Source: Parietichytrium sp. I65-24A (taxonomy: Eukaryota; Sar; Bigyra; Thraustochytrida; Thraustochytriidae). Taken from it: a DNA stretch of 64,000 bases. Made by a program: the position numbers and the translations under genes. The DNA lies in the NCBI GenBank assembly GCA_012862575.1, contig BLSF01000070.1, forward strand, positions 1-64,000, given 5' to 3'. Within the stretch, counting starts at the first letter, position 1. Each line of letters opens with the position of its first letter. Shown piece after piece: positions 31,946 to 42,188 of the stretch. Under the pieces are notes generated by a model that did no database searches, had not been told where the DNA came from, and saw only the letters and a program-made list of their open reading frames with translations.

Positions 31946-33388
31946 GGTGAGAACAGCTCAGTTGCTTATCGAGTCAAGTCAGCAGAGCGAAACGACACCT
32001 TTGCTCCGGCCACCCTGTCTTCTTCACAGTGAAAGAGGCTGCGGCCGTAGTTATTCTTTTTAAGCGACAATGTTCGCGGGAGAAGGCTTCCTAACGCACG
32101 CTGCAGGAGACACCGGCTTACACGTGGGTAGTGCGCGCTCAACCATGCTCAACCCCACGAATGTCTGCCCTCACACACGTAGATTGGTAGGAGGCAGCGT
32201 AGAGAAGATTAGCGACGAAGCAGCACGAAGAAAAGTCGGTAAGCCTACCACTTTCATAGCTCATAGCGCTCTCATTGTCGACGTTTTCTCTGTTTTCTCA
32301 GTCCGCCTAAGCTCGCTACAGTTTTCATGTGAGTATTATTATTTTAGCAACTGTATTCCCAACCATAGTGGATAACGAGGGAACGATAGTTGGGTTCCGG
32401 TTAGTAACCATCATTGTGTGTTTTGAAGAGATCGTAGTCCGATGTTGGGGGAATTGTTAGAATCGATTTTTCGATTATTGGCAACCAAAAGTTTAAAAGA
32501 TGAATTATTGGCTATCGGGCGATCGACCTTCCACTCCACGCTACTATTGTATACCCGGCGTCGCAGTTGGTCATCCTCTTCCAGTGTAGGAGTCAGCACT
32601 CACGTTTCTCGCATCTTCGGAAAGGTGCATGCGGTTTCGGGTTCTTCAGCTTCAGACTTTGCACGTGTCTTGAATATCCTTCGCACGCTAACTTGGCTAA
32701 ACTTACATCTCCAGCGTATTCAGAATTCAAATTTCCCAGTTCCGAGATGTTCCGAGCAATCTGGTTCAATATGACACCAAAAATCTACGTAGTAGAGAGA
32801 GGTTGGCAGTGTTGGCAGGCATGGATGATGATGACATTCGTTTCCCGTTTCGTTATTTTTTAAGATTTATTCTGCAAGCAAGCAAACGTGTTTGCCAACC
32901 GCATCTTCTCGCACGCACAACGAACGCCAGTTGAGTAAAAATTTTCTTCTGTGCCTGGTTTCTTGTTCAACAAGTCCCTCGCCGCCTCAAAGTGATATCA
33001 CAATTTGGAAGATTTCGATCGGGACTGCATACATACAGTTGCTTGGAAAAATAAGTGAAGTTATCTATCGCATCATCATAAACAGCGTTGGAAAGCCAAA
33101 AACGAAATCAAATACTTGGAATAAAGAGCAAATTGAATTCAAAGAACCAAGAGAGCATGGGGTCCACCCTCACTGCGTCATCATTGAAATTGAAATCTAC
33201 TTCTCCACACAAGAATCTCGACACAGGAGCTTGAAATCCCCCCATCCGTTGACAAGGTGTGCTGTGCGTGGAGGAATTTATACTGTACTGTACAGATAGA
33301 AATTGTGCGGACGAAGTGTGACGCTGATCAAACGACCGAGTATTTAAAGAAATGCAATTCAGTAGGTATGTTGCGACAATCAAGGCAC
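31946..33388. other. 1.4 kb spacer, possibly with a small spliced transcript
   Basis: This lies upstream of the coiled-coil gene and downstream of the sulfotransferase gene. The only suggestive structure is the candidate small gene at 32070-32375. The rest is AT-rich with no recognised signal. Confidence 0.4.
32070..32375 (+). CDS. Candidate small gene with one short intron (weak)
   Basis: An ATG-initiated frame starts 125 bases from the divergent coiled-coil gene. It contains a plausible 63-nt intron (32239-32301) with a GTAAG donor and a pyrimidine-rich TTTTCTCTGTTTTCTCAG acceptor. Spliced, it would encode about 80 residues; unspliced, 101 residues, as the intron is a multiple of three. 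I recognise no domain. It could be a short protein, a non-coding RNA, or chance. Confidence 0.2.
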   Translation: MFAGEGFLTHAAGDTGLHVGSARSTMLNPTNVCPHTRRLVGGSVEKISDEAARRKVGKPTTFIAHSALIVDVFSVFSVRLSSLQFSCEYYYFSNCIPNHSG

Positions 33389-34480
33389 TCACGTTTTCCT
33401 GCAGGAACCCAAGCGAGAGTCCAACAAAGAGTGTGCTTCCTGCCACAGACGGCTGTCCCATGGGTCAGTGTAGTTGATCGATTTGAGATGTGCGACAATC
33501 GCCTTCTCGCAACTTTTGTCGACGGAAGGCCGAGTGTTTTCAAGCGTCGTGTCGAGGTACGGCCTCCCGCTCTTTCTTTTGAACTTGTTTTGGAAGGCGC
33601 AGATGGACTCCTTCCACCTTTCCGTAATACCCACGAATTGCATTCTTCGAAGCTTCGTGATCGCTTGCTCCAGATGCTCTTCCATCATGGTCGTATTTGC
33701 AACTGAACGGTGCCCGTTGTGCCCCCCACAATACCCATTTCCCGAGACGAGCTCAGTCTGACAAGCTGTAACGCACTGGGTGTAAAACTCTAGTGCTTTC
33801 ATTCCCTTTTCTTTCACTTCGCGCGGTGCATCTGGGTTCATCAAAGCATTGCAAACATCGGCAGGTTTCACTTTCCTCAATTCTGGTACGTGACAAGCGT
33901 TGAATTCCTGTACAAGACCCGACGCGAGGCGGGAAAGAGGGTTTCGGACAAACGTGACCACCTCTTCGATTTGAAACTTGTCGTGACCGCTCTCTATTGC
34001 TGGCTTGATCGGCTTGTGGTAGTAACGGAGTCCAACGTGGCAACGTGGGTGCGGATGGAGTCCGTCGATGACTTTGGTGGCCTCGCGCCTCAAACGCTTC
34101 TCCTCGGCTTCTTTAGACCCTGACGAGAAGAGCGGGTCACAGCGATACTGCAAGAGAGCATAAACAAAGCTGGACCCAGTCTTTGGAACGTGGAGCCAGT
34201 CAATCTTCTCTTTTGGAAGTTCGTAAACGGACTGCTCCTCGTCAATTTCGTCTTCTTGATCATTTTGCGAGGCTTCGCCGGGCGAAGCTTCATCGGGAAC
34301 GCGGGCAGACTGCTCTTCCTTTTGCTCGCGCGGCGAATTCACGAGTAAGCCTCCGATTTGAAAGGTGCCCTTGGCAGTATTGGACATGAAAGCAAGTCGT
34401 ACGAGAAGCATCAAGGCAAGCACACCAGCCCATGCTTTGAAGCTCCCCAGCGAGAGCGATGATTTCTTGTGCCCTTTCAT
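33389..34480 (-). CDS. Type II membrane sulfotransferase (carbohydrate sulfotransferase-like)
   Basis: This 363-residue predicted Golgi enzyme would transfer sulfate from PAPS to a glycan. A short basic cytoplasmic tail is followed by a signal-anchor helix (about 15-32) and an acidic stem (about 50-90). The 5'-phosphosulfate-binding loop HVPKTGSSF lies at 97-105. The 3'-phosphate-binding motif FVRNPLSRLAS lies at 177-187, with R179 and S183 in the expected positions. A later QFVGITERW segment is typical of the Sulfotransfer_2 group. The frame extends upstream from a GTG, but the ATG at 34480 puts the anchor in the usual place. Acceptor sugar cannot be predicted. A G-quadruplex-prone stretch lies about 100 bases upstream on the opposite strand. 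Confidence 0.85.
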   Translation of the reverse strand: MKGHKKSSLSLGSFKAWAGVLALMLLVRLAFMSNTAKGTFQIGGLLVNSPREQKEEQSARVPDEASPGEASQNDQEDEIDEEQSVYELPKEKIDWLHVPKTGSSFVYALLQYRCDPLFSSGSKEAEEKRLRREATKVIDGLHPHPRCHVGLRYYHKPIKPAIESGHDKFQIEEVVTFVRNPLSRLASGLVQEFNACHVPELRKVKPADVCNALMNPDAPREVKEKGMKALEFYTQCVTACQTELVSGNGYCGGHNGHRSVANTTMMEEHLEQAITKLRRMQFVGITERWKESICAFQNKFKRKSGRPYLDTTLENTRPSVDKSCEKAIVAHLKSINYTDPWDSRLWQEAHSLLDSRLGSCRKT

Positions 34481-37117
34481 GCTGAAATCCTGCGCGTCTG
34501 CTTTTGTGCGCTCGAGTCTTTCAGTCACCCAAAGTCAGTCGCAAGCCGCACTCAAGCAGGAGCGCTTCAACCGGGTGGAAGGGGAACGGGGGAACGAGGG
34601 AGCGGGGGAAGGTGGTCTGTCGCGGGGCGTGACCGAGCCTTGTGACTCTTGTGACAGCGCTTGAAGATCAGAGGATCAGAGACCAGCTCGGAGTCACAGG
34701 AGTTCACAAGAGCCTCGAACGCCTCCAATTTGGAATTCGATGTTGTGCAATGTCCAATTGCTTGCCAAAAGTTTCGAGCCTCTGGCCATCTCTGGCCCAA
34801 TCCCATTTCTCCTAGTGTAATGGTCTTTTAACTACTCGTTGGCCTAGCCTCGTTCCGTCACTGCTACCTCTGCTACCGTCACCTTCGCGGTGCCTCATAG
34901 AACACATTACCCGAATGTAGCTATGGCTTTCTATCGCCCCGTATTCCTCCAGAGTCTACCGCCACCAGTGTGCGTGCATTGATTGACTGGCTACTAGGCA
35001 ACCTCATCATACCAAAAGGTAGAATGTAATATAGCGAGTCAAAAGGACCCGAAATGGGACTATTGTAAAGTCAGATGCTCGCATCGCATCTCGATCTTAG
35101 CGCCTGAGGGTAGGAAGGTTAGATCGTGGCTGCGAGCCGATGTGAGCGATTCCTACCCATCTATTCAGGCTATTCAGGCTACGTCATGTCCCAGACCATT
35201 ACTATTGACTAGCTAGACGTGATCAAGCCGTGATCACGAGAACCTGGTACTAGCACTCGCTGTTCTTATTACCCACTACTAAAGTATGTAGTTAGTGTGC
35301 TACGAGTCACATGCTTAAGATCTGTAGCACTCAGCACTCTCATCAGCTGTGACAGCGACAGAATACGATAGCGAGAATGCGCTCCAGGAGAACCCACAGT
35401 GGACGCGACCACCCCACCTTCCAATAGGGTTTGTTTATGCTGCACTTCGTGGCCCCACTTAGAGGGAGGCGACATAGCCTACTGTTTGAAGGAACCACAG
35501 TCTACTATTGTGATTTTAGAAGCAATGGAACCCCCCTGCCATTGTAGAGTGAAGAACCCAAAAATCACGTCTGCGCTCATCTGCGATCACATGGTTCTCG
35601 CACTTCTTGAAGAATGTCAAATCAAGGGCCGTTTCAGTGATGGACTGTATCGAGAGTTTCGAGAGTCGCTTTGTTTACGAATGACGTGTTTCCTTTGTAT
35701 GCTACACAGTGTTTCCCATGAGCAAGGGAAGAACTTTTTTCGCACGCAACAAGTAAGAATGACTGCTCATTCAATCTGCCTGCTTGCATACTGACCGTGA
35801 GTACTCCTGTTTCCTTCATCTTGAGAGGAGCACAAGCAACGCGCGAAATCGCATGCGTGGAGACCGCAAGAGCTCTCTTGCCAAGATTGCATTCTCTTCC
35901 ATGCCAGGGCGTGCTCGGCTACTCCGCGTTTGGTCTGAGAGCACGTACAATTTCCTCATGGTGCTGTACAGTACTGACTCGGATTGTAAACCTTTTGCAT
36001 TGCTGCGTCCTGAGCTCCGTGCGCTCCTAGTAGTTGAGCCCAAGGAAAAACTACTTACTGGTACTCGAGAGTATCTTGGAGACCTTTGTAGAATTTAGAA
36101 GACTTCCACTCACTGCTCGATTCGCGACCAAGGCCATCGTTGGGCGCACTAAGCGCAATAGCAAGACCTCGCAAACCTTTCCCTGATAGCCTGAATCGCG
36201 ACTCGCTGCTTTCAACTCGGAGATGCCGCGCATGACGATGACGATGACGCGCATGTTGATTAGGTCTTTTCGAGGCGTCATAGAGTCCTTCGACGCCACC
36301 TTTCACTGACCTGAGAAGAGCCCGGATCATGGCTTCCCTGTTGCTGGCGCTCTCGCTCATTCTTTTTGACTGATAGAATCATCTCTATTTGATTGTGAGT
36401 CCGCCTTTCCTTTGAGTGCGCTCTGCTACTATCACAACTATCACAGCGCTTTGCGTTTTACTTCGCTGAGCTCTCTTTAGGGAGGGAACCGGCGGTGGCG
36501 CCAACTGCTTTGTGAAATTGTGCACCCAGAAGGGAGACCACATGCGGATACGGCTGCAGTTGTTCCTCGCCACTTTTTCTTCGCCTAAACGCTGGGCTTA
36601 ACGCACAGCACTCGCGAGGACACGCCCGAGGGCAATAACCTAATGAAAACAACCTGGCAATCCAGAGCCAGAGGGGTCACCACGCAAACACGCACTATCA
36701 TACACACGCACAAGCACACATACACATACGCACGCAAAGCCTCGTGAACACTGCACACACATTCAGGTCAGCTGTCGTATCCGGCTTTAACAGGTTTGGG
36801 TGCTTGGTCGACGACCGCCTGAAACTCGCAATTAGAGTTCGGAGGCGTGTCGGTGAGGTCTTGGAGAGCGGACGCGACTGGCTGCGTCAGGGGAGTCACC
36901 GGCGAGAAGACGGGGCTCCGTCTTGCCCAGAGAAAAGCCCGAAGTCCGCACTCGTACTCCTTCGCAGTCCCCACGCGTCATGCTCGCGCGTTATACTTTA
37001 GGGACTTGGAGCGCAGGTGCAGAGTGACAGGCCGCGGGGCCGCAGAAAAAGAGCAGAGGTGCGACGGAAATAACTGCGCGGGGCGGGGACAAGCGGGCCT
37101 GGAGTGAGGTCCCGGAA
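34481..37117. other. 2.6 kb divergent spacer
   Basis: This lies between the sulfotransferase (-) and RRG7-like (+) genes. It includes the G-run motif at 34581-34608, a GATGAC run near 36235 and a CA-rich tract at 36688-36735. A 131-codon frame at 35399-35794 opens with GTG and has no recognisable domain. No gene is supported. Confidence 0.5.
34581..34608 (+). other. G-quadruplex-forming motif
   Basis: Four G runs (4, 5, 3 and 5 bases) separated by loops of 3, 5 and 3 bases fit the canonical quadruplex pattern. The G-rich strand is the template strand for the sulfotransferase, 100-130 bases before its ATG. Confidence 0.6.
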
Positions 37118-37654
37118 ATGTCCGCCTCGGCCAGGGGAAAGGTTTTTGAAGCGGCTTGCGTAAAGTCGCTCTCGTCCTTGGGCATGGCACTGGAGCAAGT
37201 GGGCGGCGCCGGCGACCGCGGATTGGACCTTGTAGGGCAGTGGCACCCGCTCAGCTGCTGGGTCGCCGCGCAGTGCAAGAGCTACGGCAAAAGCAAAGTT
37301 GGAGTGCGAGACGTGAGGGAGTTTGAAGGAAGTGTCGGGGCTTACCAAACTCGTACGAGGCGACATGTAGTTGGTGTGGTTTGTGCGCATTCCGGATACA
37401 CGAACGGGGCCTTTGACCAGTGCAGAAGATCTGGGATAGCCATGGCATTGGTCAATTTTGACTTGGAGACATTGCAAATGACCCATTTCTACATAAATCG
37501 AATGGTGAACCAAGTCGCGCCTGAACTTATCGTGGCTGAACAGCCTTTAAAGAGTGTCGGGCCAGGTCCTCGCAAAAAGTTCCCTGCACTCTTTGTTCGC
37601 GGCAAATTGCTCATTGCTGGTTCTGAAGTTGCACTTATTGGAATGGAAAAGTGA
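37118..37654 (+). CDS. RRG7/Mrr-like PD-(D/E)xK nuclease-fold protein
   Basis: This 178-residue protein has the restriction-endonuclease-like core seen in Mrr-type nucleases and fungal RRG7 (DUF2034), a mitochondrial protein required for respiratory growth. The visible core is E11 in the first helix, GDRGLD with D37, and AAQCKSY with Q52 and K54, i.e. E...D...QxK. A segment reading VVGVVCAHSGYTNGA follows, typical of the fold's later strands. The active-site residues all appear intact, so catalysis is possible. No clear mitochondrial presequence is seen; the N-terminus is MSASARGKVFEAAC. It converges on the cystathionine beta-lyase gene. Role in DNA maintenance is inferred. Confidence 0.75.
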   Translation: MSASARGKVFEAACVKSLSSLGMALEQVGGAGDRGLDLVGQWHPLSCWVAAQCKSYGKSKVGVRDVREFEGSVGAYQTRTRRHVVGVVCAHSGYTNGAFDQCRRSGIAMALVNFDLETLQMTHFYINRMVNQVAPELIVAEQPLKSVGPGPRKKFPALFVRGKLLIAGSEVALIGMEK

Positions 37655-38086
37655 ATTAGTACGTTCATTTAGGCCGCAGGACAAATTACCATGGCTGCCG
37701 ACGGTTACTCGAGATACTTTTCTCGTGAAATTTGTCGTAATCTGCGTGGTAACGCTAAACCTTGCAATTGATGATCACATCGGAACGGTATTAAAGGTAG
37801 AAGCGAGTCCACCGACAGATCTTTGCTGTAAAAACATTGATGGCGCGACGAGGTCTCGTGTTGCTTGACCTCGTGCTTACACATCCCGGATGTTAGGCCC
37901 AGCGCTTCATACAGATGCAAGTGGCGTTTCGTTTTCAGCCACCTCTTTCGCGACCCAGCCAGAGTCAGATCTTCTCAAGCGTTAATAGAAAAGCTACGTT
38001 CCAGTGTGCCAAATTCAAATTTGTTTGTGAAGGTGACAAACGAGTGCGAAGAACACATTGCAAAAGAAGAGAATCATTTATAATAA
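37655..38086. other. Convergent spacer
   Basis: This 432-base stretch lies between the 3' ends of the RRG7-like and beta-lyase genes. I see no further gene or signal. Confidence 0.5.
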
Positions 38087-39925
38087 TTATCGACTTTTCG
38101 AGACTTGAAAGAGCATCGCCGCGCCAACACCTCCAAAAAAGCCCAGTGTTAGCAGAAACCAAGGAGGTTGTTCGACCGTGTCACGACGCTGCCGGCCGGT
38201 AATAGAGTTTGCAAATCGATTGGAGTACGTTCGAATCCGTTGCAAAGTATTTGCCCCAGACTTGCGATGTGGATCAGGAGACACTACAGGATGAGGGAGG
38301 TCCGGCTGGGTACGATTTTTGTGAAATGAGGATGATCGGTCCCTCTTCGGGAGTGGCATTTTCGATCCAGCAAGTTGCAAGGCCTGCTGCAAATCTTCGA
38401 TGAGGTCGTTCACATCTTCTATTCCAATCGAAAGTCGAACGAGATCCTCAGGGATTGTACGCTGATGCGCCGGAATGGAAGCGTGGCTCAAGGTAGACGG
38501 CATTTCACACAAAGAATTGCAAGACCCAAAGGAAACCGTTAGCTTGAATATCCGCAGAGCGTCAATAAATCGTCGCGATGTCTCCACGGAACCGGTTGTG
38601 AATGAGATAAGACTGCCGCCCCCCTTCGCCTGACCCATGTGAATCTTGAAATCCTTTGCTCGCTGCTTTTGAGAGCGCATCTGCTCTTTACTAGGCTCAA
38701 GCCCAGCGTAATAGAGCTCTTGTACCAGCGGGTGGCGATCCAGGAATGTCGCAACATGGTGAGCATTTTCTTGAGCGCGCTCCACTCTAATCGCAAGTGT
38801 TTTGATTCCGCGCAAGAACAGCCAGCAGTCAAAAGGCGCGAGCCCCGTGCCTTCAGCGTTCTGGAAAAAGGCAATTTTTTTGGCCAGCTCTTCACTAGCC
38901 ACACAGGTTATCCCGCCCGATGTATCGCTAGTTCCGCCAAAAAACTTGGTCATACTATGAACGACAATATCTGCGCCATGGTTCAAGGGTTGCTGGAGAT
39001 GCGGTGTCATCATCGTCGAGTCGACCGAGAGGAGGACTCCATAGTCATGCAAAAGATCAGCCAACTCGCGGATATCTGTAATTCTCATCAACGGGTTTGA
39101 CGGCGTTTCCATGTGGCAAAGCTTGATGGTAGGGTCCTTTTCCAAAATGTTTCCAACCTCTTCCAAGTCCCAGGTGGCCGCAAATTTCACCTTGATCCCA
39201 TATAGCGCCGTTACTCTGCTCACCACTGTGTGTTTACGCAAAACGAAGCGTGAAGGTCAGCGCACAATTGGTGGTGTAACATGAAACAAACAAACAACAA
39301 ACAAACAAAACTTACATCTGTGCATCCCGCCATAAATATCGCTCCCAACAAGAATCGTGTCACCGGTTTGTAGAAGTCTAGTCACGCTGTTCAAGGCTGC
39401 CATTCCACTTGTGAATGCAAACGCGGCGTGAGCGTGCTCGAGTTGCGCAGTGAGTCTCTCGAGGGCGGTTCGAGTCGGGTTTCCGCTGCGACTATAGTCA
39501 TATGGCCCGTACTCAACAGAACTCGGTTGCTCGAAAGTTGCTGTTTGATAGATTGGAACGGACGCTGGCTTGTATGGGTCGTCGGCAGCAGATTCGCTTA
39601 CTACGCAGCGCGAAGATGGGCGAAGCTGCGCGTGGAAATCCCGGTAGCTTGGCCTAATAGGATATGTCGGAAGATCATTGAAGTCTTCTACAACGGCCGG
39701 GAAGCGCTGTTTGGCAGGGTCCAAAGAGAAGGACTCCATCACAGCGTCTTGCCCATCCTCAGGCATAGCTGCTCCAGAGGAAGGGGAGGATGGCGACAAT
39801 TGAGGGGTTTGGGGGGCACTCGAGGAGTCGTCGCCAACGCCTTGGCTCGAAGGCTGTGAATCATCCGCTACCGCGCCGGCTCCTTTGGCCCCTTGTGCGC
39901 CGGTGGTGACCTCTCTGGAAGACAT
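38087..39925 (-). CDS. Cystathionine beta-lyase with C-terminal membrane tail
   Basis: This PLP enzyme of the Cys/Met metabolism family is predicted to cleave cystathionine to homocysteine in methionine synthesis. The CDS joins 39316-39925 and 38087-39225 (582 residues), with a 90-nt GTAAGT-AG intron that splits GGMHR from LVSRV. Residues 1-115 are a Ser/Pro/Gly-rich extension. The catalytic domain has YDYSRSGNPTR (142-152), D272 and the PLP lysine K297 in HSMTKFFGG. The wording ATFEQPSSVEYGPYDYSRSGN, AEGTGLAPFDCWLFLRGIK and SHASIPA is closest to plant cystathionine beta-lyase rather than gamma-synthase. After the domain comes a basic 75-residue linker and a hydrophobic helix (559-577) ending SKSR, a tail anchor that the family normally lacks. 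Confidence 0.88.
39226..39315 (-). other. Cystathionine beta-lyase intron (90 nt)
   Basis: The donor is GTAAGTTTTG and the acceptor AAACACACAG on the minus strand. A GTTT-rich stretch follows the donor. The phase-1 junction restores the family sequence. Confidence 0.9.
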
Positions 39926-40405
39926 TCGCTCTGAGACCTACTCCCAACCAGTGACCAATCCCCACCGTTCTCACCGCCAACTTGGTCGCCTCCCTTGTCC
40001 TTGCCCTTCCACTGCTGCACGATTCTGAACTCGGCAGACGTCGAAAGCTATCATTCACAACCCGCAACTGGCCTGTGTCTCGTGTGCTCTGGTCTGTTGC
40101 TCGCACCATCTCGCACCTCAGATCCGGATACAAGAGTATGTCGGAGGAGTAATGTCCGCTACGACGGCCACGACGACAGACTCATTCATCTAAGCGTTGG
40201 GTAACACCTTTTAGGGTCCATTTTGTTGCATCGCAGCATACCAGAATTCAGGCAATCATCCCTCTCTCGTCTGCAAATTGACAGTGAGCATTTTGCTCGC
40301 TCAGGCGTCTCTGTTCAGGTTGGCACGGATCCAGAGAGTATTGAAATTGGGATGCAAGGCCGAGATGGGTTTTTACAGTGAAGAGAGAACGAGCAACAAA
40401 CTTCT
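39926..40405. other. Spacer upstream of cystathionine beta-lyase
   Basis: This 480-base spacer lies between two co-directional minus-strand genes. It contains one CAGAATTCAG copy at 40242-40251. No gene is seen. Confidence 0.5.
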
Positions 40406-41755
40406 TCAGACCTCCAATGCTTCCCTGTTGACAGAAAGAAGTGTCAGACACGTGTTTTGGCGTTCGCTCTTTTCGACTCCTTTTTCGTTCGCGGGCGGCA
40501 GGGTCACCGCCTCTTTGCTCTGCAAATCGTTGTCGTCCTCCTCGCCTTCCTCGTGACTGCTCCAGCGTCTTTCGCCAGCTGTGACGCATATGTCTACCGT
40601 ATCACTCTTCACATTGCCAGACACTCGAACGCTCACACTTCCAACCGGTGCCCTCGCGAGTGGCGCGGTTTGCACACGGGGAGGGATAGGCCTGCTTGAC
40701 TCGTCATTCATATCGTAAAAACAGATTCGTCCGTCAGCCGATCCAGAGACAAGCCACCTGTCGTTTTCAATAAAATCCATCTGAACCTTCTGGTGTGTCG
40801 ATGATATTCTTGCAAACTCTTTCACCGGATCCTCGAACCTTCGCACATCGTAACAAAGAATTGAGGTGCTTCCCTTCCGCCCACATGCCAGTAAATAGCG
40901 CCCACAAGACGTAAACTTGAGGTGTGAAACACCCGTTTCATGAGCTTGGACTAGACTGACGAGTCGACCAGGGTCATTGTCTGCGTAGATTCCAATAGTG
41001 CCGTTGTATGAGCCGACGGCGAGCATTCCGGAGCCATCTCCGCCAAAACTCAATGTAGAAAGTATGCCGCGTTGGCCTTGGTGCGATCTCTTTGTAGGAG
41101 AAGTGTGCCAAAACTCGCTCTGATCTCCAGGGCGCGAGATGTCAAAGACAAAGAGCCCCCTCTCCACACCAGCGAATAGCTTTGTTCCACTGGGCGAGAA
41201 TCCTAATGAGATGGCAGTCGAAAGCTCTTCTTTCGCATTCACGCACCTGTACGTTGCCCGCATCCCACCGGTGTATGCATCCCAGAGATGAACAGGCCGG
41301 CCTTGCGATGTCGATGCAAAACAACACGAAGGCGGGTTCGAGCTTTGCATCAGTGGATACCACGCCATGTCATAGATACAGTTTCCTTCGCTGCACGAGA
41401 ATATTGCGTTTTCTAGCGAAGGGTACTCGTAAAGGCGGAGTCTGTGGTCTTCGCTGTTTGATAGTACACAGAGGCCGTCTGGGGAGAATTTTGCGCTTTT
41501 CCAGAAGAAACTCGCGTCACAGTCAGGCGGCTGCGGAGCACAAGCACGTGTCTTGCAAACATCGTCTCCGAGGACAGTTTCACAGCTCGAATCACTTGTC
41601 CGGACTGACCCAACCGCAGAAGGTTTTCGCGACTTGATTCGCTTCTTGTGAGGTTCCAAAGGTCCCTGCGGTCTTGCATGACTCCGCTTGAGCGCCTTTT
41701 GCAGGGCTGCGAACACACTCGATACCGGTGCATTGGGGTCACCGCGCGCGTCCAT
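40406..41755 (-). CDS. WRAP53: WRAP53/TCAB1-like WD40 protein
   Basis: This 449-residue WD40 protein is homologous to human WRAP53 (TCAB1), which binds CAB-box RNAs and brings telomerase and small Cajal-body RNPs to their sites. Residues 1-80 are polar and basic. The propeller (about 82-390) contains FFWKSAKFSPDGLCVLSNS, MAWYPLMQSSNPPSCCFAST, GRPVHLWDAYTGGMRATYR and SPSGTKLFAG, all close in wording to WRAP53. A later LVSGSADGRICFYD blade completes it. The tail is acidic (SSHEEGEEDDND) and ends in a polar segment. The open frame extends upstream only through a TTG start; the ATG at 41755 is used. Presence of this gene suggests CAB-box-type RNP biogenesis in this organism. Confidence 0.88.
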   Translation of the reverse strand: MDARGDPNAPVSSVFAALQKALKRSHARPQGPLEPHKKRIKSRKPSAVGSVRTSDSSCETVLGDDVCKTRACAPQPPDCDASFFWKSAKFSPDGLCVLSNSEDHRLRLYEYPSLENAIFSCSEGNCIYDMAWYPLMQSSNPPSCCFASTSQGRPVHLWDAYTGGMRATYRCVNAKEELSTAISLGFSPSGTKLFAGVERGLFVFDISRPGDQSEFWHTSPTKRSHQGQRGILSTLSFGGDGSGMLAVGSYNGTIGIYADNDPGRLVSLVQAHETGVSHLKFTSCGRYLLACGRKGSTSILCYDVRRFEDPVKEFARISSTHQKVQMDFIENDRWLVSGSADGRICFYDMNDESSRPIPPRVQTAPLARAPVGSVSVRVSGNVKSDTVDICVTAGERRWSSHEEGEEDDNDLQSKEAVTLPPANEKGVEKSERQNTCLTLLSVNREALEV

Positions 41756-42188
41756 GGCATGGACCGGCGCTGGGGAGATGGCTCGAGGACACAGCCAACG
41801 CAGGTTGCATACTCTTCCAAGTCGCACCCTGCCTCTCCTCTGAATAAGTTTGTACAATTCGTGGCAGTGAATGTAGTGTACTACTAGTGCGTGGACTAAA
41901 CGTCACGTCTAAAATTCTCACTTCCCGCCATTCCCGCGTATCCCGCCCAAAGCTAGAAAAGCCAGATTCTCAAAGCACACAAAAAAAAAATATTTGAGCG
42001 AATAAAAGCCTTCCATAATTAATACTTTCATGAGGTTGAAAAAAACATAGCCTGGCCTTGTTGAGGAATAAGAACCGTGTGCGAATGCGAGTTACACACT
42101 GCCTCGAGTCCGACAAACTTCATCCCTCAGTGGTAATTCTCAAACAGGAAGAAAAGACAGAGAACCCTCCTGCCTTATTTGACTGCCG
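41756..42188. other. Spacer between WRAP53 and MFS genes
   Basis: This 433-base AT-rich spacer includes an A9 run near 41980. It is the promoter side of WRAP53 and the 3' side of the MFS gene. No gene is seen. Confidence 0.5.

Noticed and set aside
35399-35794. 131-codon Cys-rich open frame
   Set aside because: It begins at GTG, has no recognisable domain, and no supporting splice sites were found.
39428-39859. 143-codon frame antisense to the first beta-lyase exon
   Set aside because: The opposite strand encodes the well-conserved enzyme, and this frame shows no domain.
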